This document shows, one piece after another, positions 5,924 to 7,491 of a stretch of 7,491 nucleotides of DNA. Both the position numbers and the translations under genes were made by a program. The notes beneath the pieces were generated by a model, which searched no databases, was not told the DNA's origin, and worked only from the letters and a program-made list of their open reading frames with translations. Source of the DNA: Bdellovibrionales bacterium (GTDB taxonomy: Bacteria > Bdellovibrionota > Bacteriovoracia > Bacteriovoracales > Bacteriovoracaceae); the NCBI GenBank assembly GCA_030633015.1, contig DAOVTR010000073.1, positions 1 to 7,491 on the forward strand. Reading direction: 5' to 3'. Positions within the stretch are counted from its first letter, which is position 1. Every line of letters begins with the position of its first letter.

Positions 5924-6679
5924 ATGAGATTTAAGCCTTATAATTTTAAGCTTCAGCAGGATATAGATCGAACAAAAATGCTGTTTTTGTTACAGCTTTT
6001 ATGTGTTTTTGTAGGTTTTTTTATTGAATTTATCTATGGAAGAGTTGGATGGTCTGTTTTTTTTCATCTGCCTTTTTTAATTCTTTTTTATAGAATTTAT
6101 TACAAGACTTTAACAGAGCTCTATTATACTTTTTGGACATTTTCCTCTTTTGTTCTCATTTATATTTTAGTCGGGCTTGTTCATGGCATAGCAACTGAGC
6201 TTGCAAGTCTTTTTTATATCTATTTTTTGGCCCTGATTTTTTTAGGATTAAAATTTTATATTCTGTCTTCACCTTTTTATTATCCAAGAATTAGATGGTG
6301 GGAGTATGATTTTAGGTATCGTTACGATCTTAAGATTAAGGTGAGATCTGAAAAGCTAGATCTAATAAATGAAGGAAGGCTTACTGATTTGAGGCGAGGA
6401 GCAGGATGTGTAATCCTTTTTGATGATTTTGAAGTCGGAGATAAGTTAGTACTAAAAATTGAAACCCAGTTTAAAAAAATTGATTTAAACGCAGAGATTA
6501 TGAGTAAAAGAGAGTACTCTGTTGGGCGTGGAATATACTATGGCGTAAAATTTCATTTTGAAGAAAACATAGAGGGTAAAGATTTTAAAAACTTTTGTAA
6601 GCTTTGGAAAAATGAACGAATTGCAAGAGAGAGAATGAAATTTAGAAAAAAAGATCTTATTAATGTCGCTACAAAATGA
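5924..6679 (+). CDS. Four-helix membrane protein with a degenerate C-terminal PilZ domain
   Basis: The 251-residue product has four likely transmembrane helices (about 19-38, 43-60, 68-88 and 94-114) followed by a cytoplasmic PilZ-like domain (about 126-230). PilZ domains bind the second messenger c-di-GMP through an RxxxR motif and a (D/N)xSxxG motif. Here the first region reads FRYRYDLKIKV (Arg131, Arg133, Lys137), so an exact RxxxR is missing. The second reads TDLRRGAG (Asp155), with Arg157 where Ser is expected and Ala160 in a usual Gly position. The later GIYYGVKFHF strand (204-212) fits the fold. It may therefore bind c-di-GMP weakly, or not at all, and act through protein contacts. The ribosome binding site before the ATG is poor. 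TATTAT at 5912-5917 would put a transcript start at or next to the ATG, so leaderless translation is possible. The end overlaps tadA by 17 bases. Confidence 0.75.
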   Translation: MRFKPYNFKLQQDIDRTKMLFLLQLLCVFVGFFIEFIYGRVGWSVFFHLPFLILFYRIYYKTLTELYYTFWTFSSFVLIYILVGLVHGIATELASLFYIYFLALIFLGLKFYILSSPFYYPRIRWWEYDFRYRYDLKIKVRSEKLDLINEGRLTDLRRGAGCVILFDDFEVGDKLVLKIETQFKKIDLNAEIMSKREYSVGRGIYYGVKFHFEENIEGKDFKNFCKLWKNERIARERMKFRKKDLINVATK

Positions 6680-7151
6680 TTTTTGGTTTATGGGCCTTGC
6701 TTTAGACGAGGCAGAGATTGCTTTCAATCAGTATGAAGTTCCTGTCGGTGCAGTTATTGTTTCAAAAGATGGACGAGTTATTTCGAAGGCATATAATTTA
6801 AAAGAAAAAGATTTTAATCCCCTAGCTCATGCAGAGCTTATTGCGATTGAACAGGCAGCAAAGGATCTTAAAAATTGGCGCCTAGAAGAATGTACTGTTT
6901 ATGTTAGCTTGGAACCATGTCCTATGTGTTTGTCTGCGATGGTTCAGGCCAGAATCAAGAGATTAGTTTTTGGAGCATATGACGTAAAAGGTGGTGCTTT
7001 GAGTCTGGGATATAATTTTAACAGCGACAAAAGATTAAATCATAATTTTTCTGTTACAGGAGGAGTCGAGCATTATCGCAGTTCTCAGCTGTTGTCTCGA
7101 TTTTTTAGGGCCTTTAGAACTTCATATAAAAACTCCTCAAAAGATGAGTAA
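6663..7151 (+). CDS. tadA: tRNA-specific adenosine deaminase TadA
   Basis: This 162-residue cytoplasmic enzyme converts adenosine 34 of tRNA-Arg(ACG) to inosine, so that one tRNA can read three Arg codons. It belongs to the cytidine-deaminase-like zinc hydrolases. The zinc ligands are visible: His56 in AHAE with the catalytic Glu58, and Cys86 and Cys89 in PCPMC. The N-terminal VPVGAVIV (26-33), the RLVFGAYD segment (100-107) and the C-terminal Leu/Phe/Arg-rich helix LLSRFFRAFR (143-152) are typical of TadA and argue against a guanine or free cytosine deaminase. Length is normal for the family. The ATG start lies within the PilZ gene (17-base overlap), and the stop overlaps the next gene's start (ATGAGTAA), so translational coupling is likely. 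Its tRNA substrate is encoded just upstream at 5771-5847. Confidence 0.95.
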   Translation: MSLQNDFWFMGLALDEAEIAFNQYEVPVGAVIVSKDGRVISKAYNLKEKDFNPLAHAELIAIEQAAKDLKNWRLEECTVYVSLEPCPMCLSAMVQARIKRLVFGAYDVKGGALSLGYNFNSDKRLNHNFSVTGGVEHYRSSQLLSRFFRAFRTSYKNSSKDE

Positions 7152-7491
7152 AATAAACTATAAAAATAATATTCCAAAAATATATGCTCTTAATTTTTTT
7201 TGGATGTTTTTAATTGTTATGCCTATTGTGATTCCTTTTTTGCAAGATCGTGGGCTAACCATGACTAAAATTTATACTCTTCAAACAGTTTATGCATTAA
7301 CTGCCGCAATCTTAGAGATACCATCAGGTTATATAACTGATTTGATTGGAAGAAAAAAAAGCATGTTAATTGCAACTATCCTTCACGCTGTTGGTTTTAC
7401 TGGTTTTATATATGCAGAAAGTTATTTTTCATTTGTAATTTTTCATATGATGATGGGAGTGGGGGTTTGTTTTTTTTCAGGAACAGATATT
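7144..7491 (+). CDS. MFS transporter, N-terminal part (3' truncated by window)
   Basis: The frame is open from the ATG at 7144 to the window end, giving 116 residues. After a short Lys/Asn-rich cytoplasmic start there are hydrophobic segments at about 15-32, 44-60, 74-91 and 96-112. This is the N-terminal transmembrane pattern of the major facilitator superfamily. Motif A of the family lies between helices 2 and 3: GYITDLIGRKK at 62-72, with Asp66 and Arg70. It is preceded by EIPS, and the fourth helix ends in SGTD, both common in drug/metabolite-efflux-like members. Substrate cannot be assigned from this part. The start overlaps the tadA stop by 8 bases, so it is probably in the same operon. 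No strong ribosome binding site is visible, which is consistent with coupling to tadA. Confidence 0.85.
   Translation, partial: MSKINYKNNIPKIYALNFFWMFLIVMPIVIPFLQDRGLTMTKIYTLQTVYALTAAILEIPSGYITDLIGRKKSMLIATILHAVGFTGFIYAESYFSFVIFHMMMGVGVCFFSGTDI

Noticed and set aside
6485..6727. Minus-strand open frame of 80 codons across the PilZ/tadA junction
   Set aside because: It is antisense to two well-supported overlapping genes and has no family resemblance.

Overview
The window is a low-GC chromosomal segment from a Gram-negative-type bacterium. It carries several short secreted proteins of unknown function, one very large secreted protein, a tRNA gene with encoded CCA, and a membrane-anchored PilZ protein. 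The AT-rich base composition, the many lineage-specific secreted proteins and the PilZ domain resemble Bdellovibrionota of the Bacteriovorax/Halobacteriovorax type. This placement is an inference from general character, not from a marker gene.

Left part, all on the plus strand: the C-terminal part of a gene cut by the window edge (1-480) ends in a TPR-like helical segment. Eleven bases later comes an N-terminally anchored SGNH/GDSL-type hydrolase (492-1376), so the two probably share a transcript. After a 123-base gap holding a perfect 9-bp inverted repeat, two small exported proteins follow. One starts at TTG (1500-1847) and consists of two cysteine-bracketed repeats. The other (1914-2312) has its own sigma70-like promoter and a very strong ribosome binding site.

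Middle: a 1093-residue exported protein is encoded on the minus strand (2314-5595). It converges on the small secreted gene with a single base between the stop codons. It has a signal peptide, a cysteine-containing N-terminal half, a helix/membrane/membrane/helix centre and a Gln/Asn/Ser/Thr-rich C-terminal half without cysteine. I do not recognise its family.

Right part, plus strand: the divergent intergenic region (5596-5770) contains a tandem 8-bp repeat, a short palindrome and the likely promoter of tRNA-Arg(ACG) (5771-5847). Then come a four-helix membrane protein with a degenerate PilZ domain (5924-6679), tadA (6663-7151) and the start of an MFS transporter (7144-window end). The last three overlap each other by 17 and 8 bases, which suggests one translationally coupled operon. 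TadA deaminates A34 of tRNA-Arg(ACG), so the enzyme lies about 0.8 kb downstream of the gene for its substrate.

I see no insertion sequence, CRISPR array, phage gene or clear intrinsic terminator. The most interesting material is the unrecognised secreted proteins and the tRNA/tadA arrangement. I found no convincing evidence of a complete new multi-gene system.
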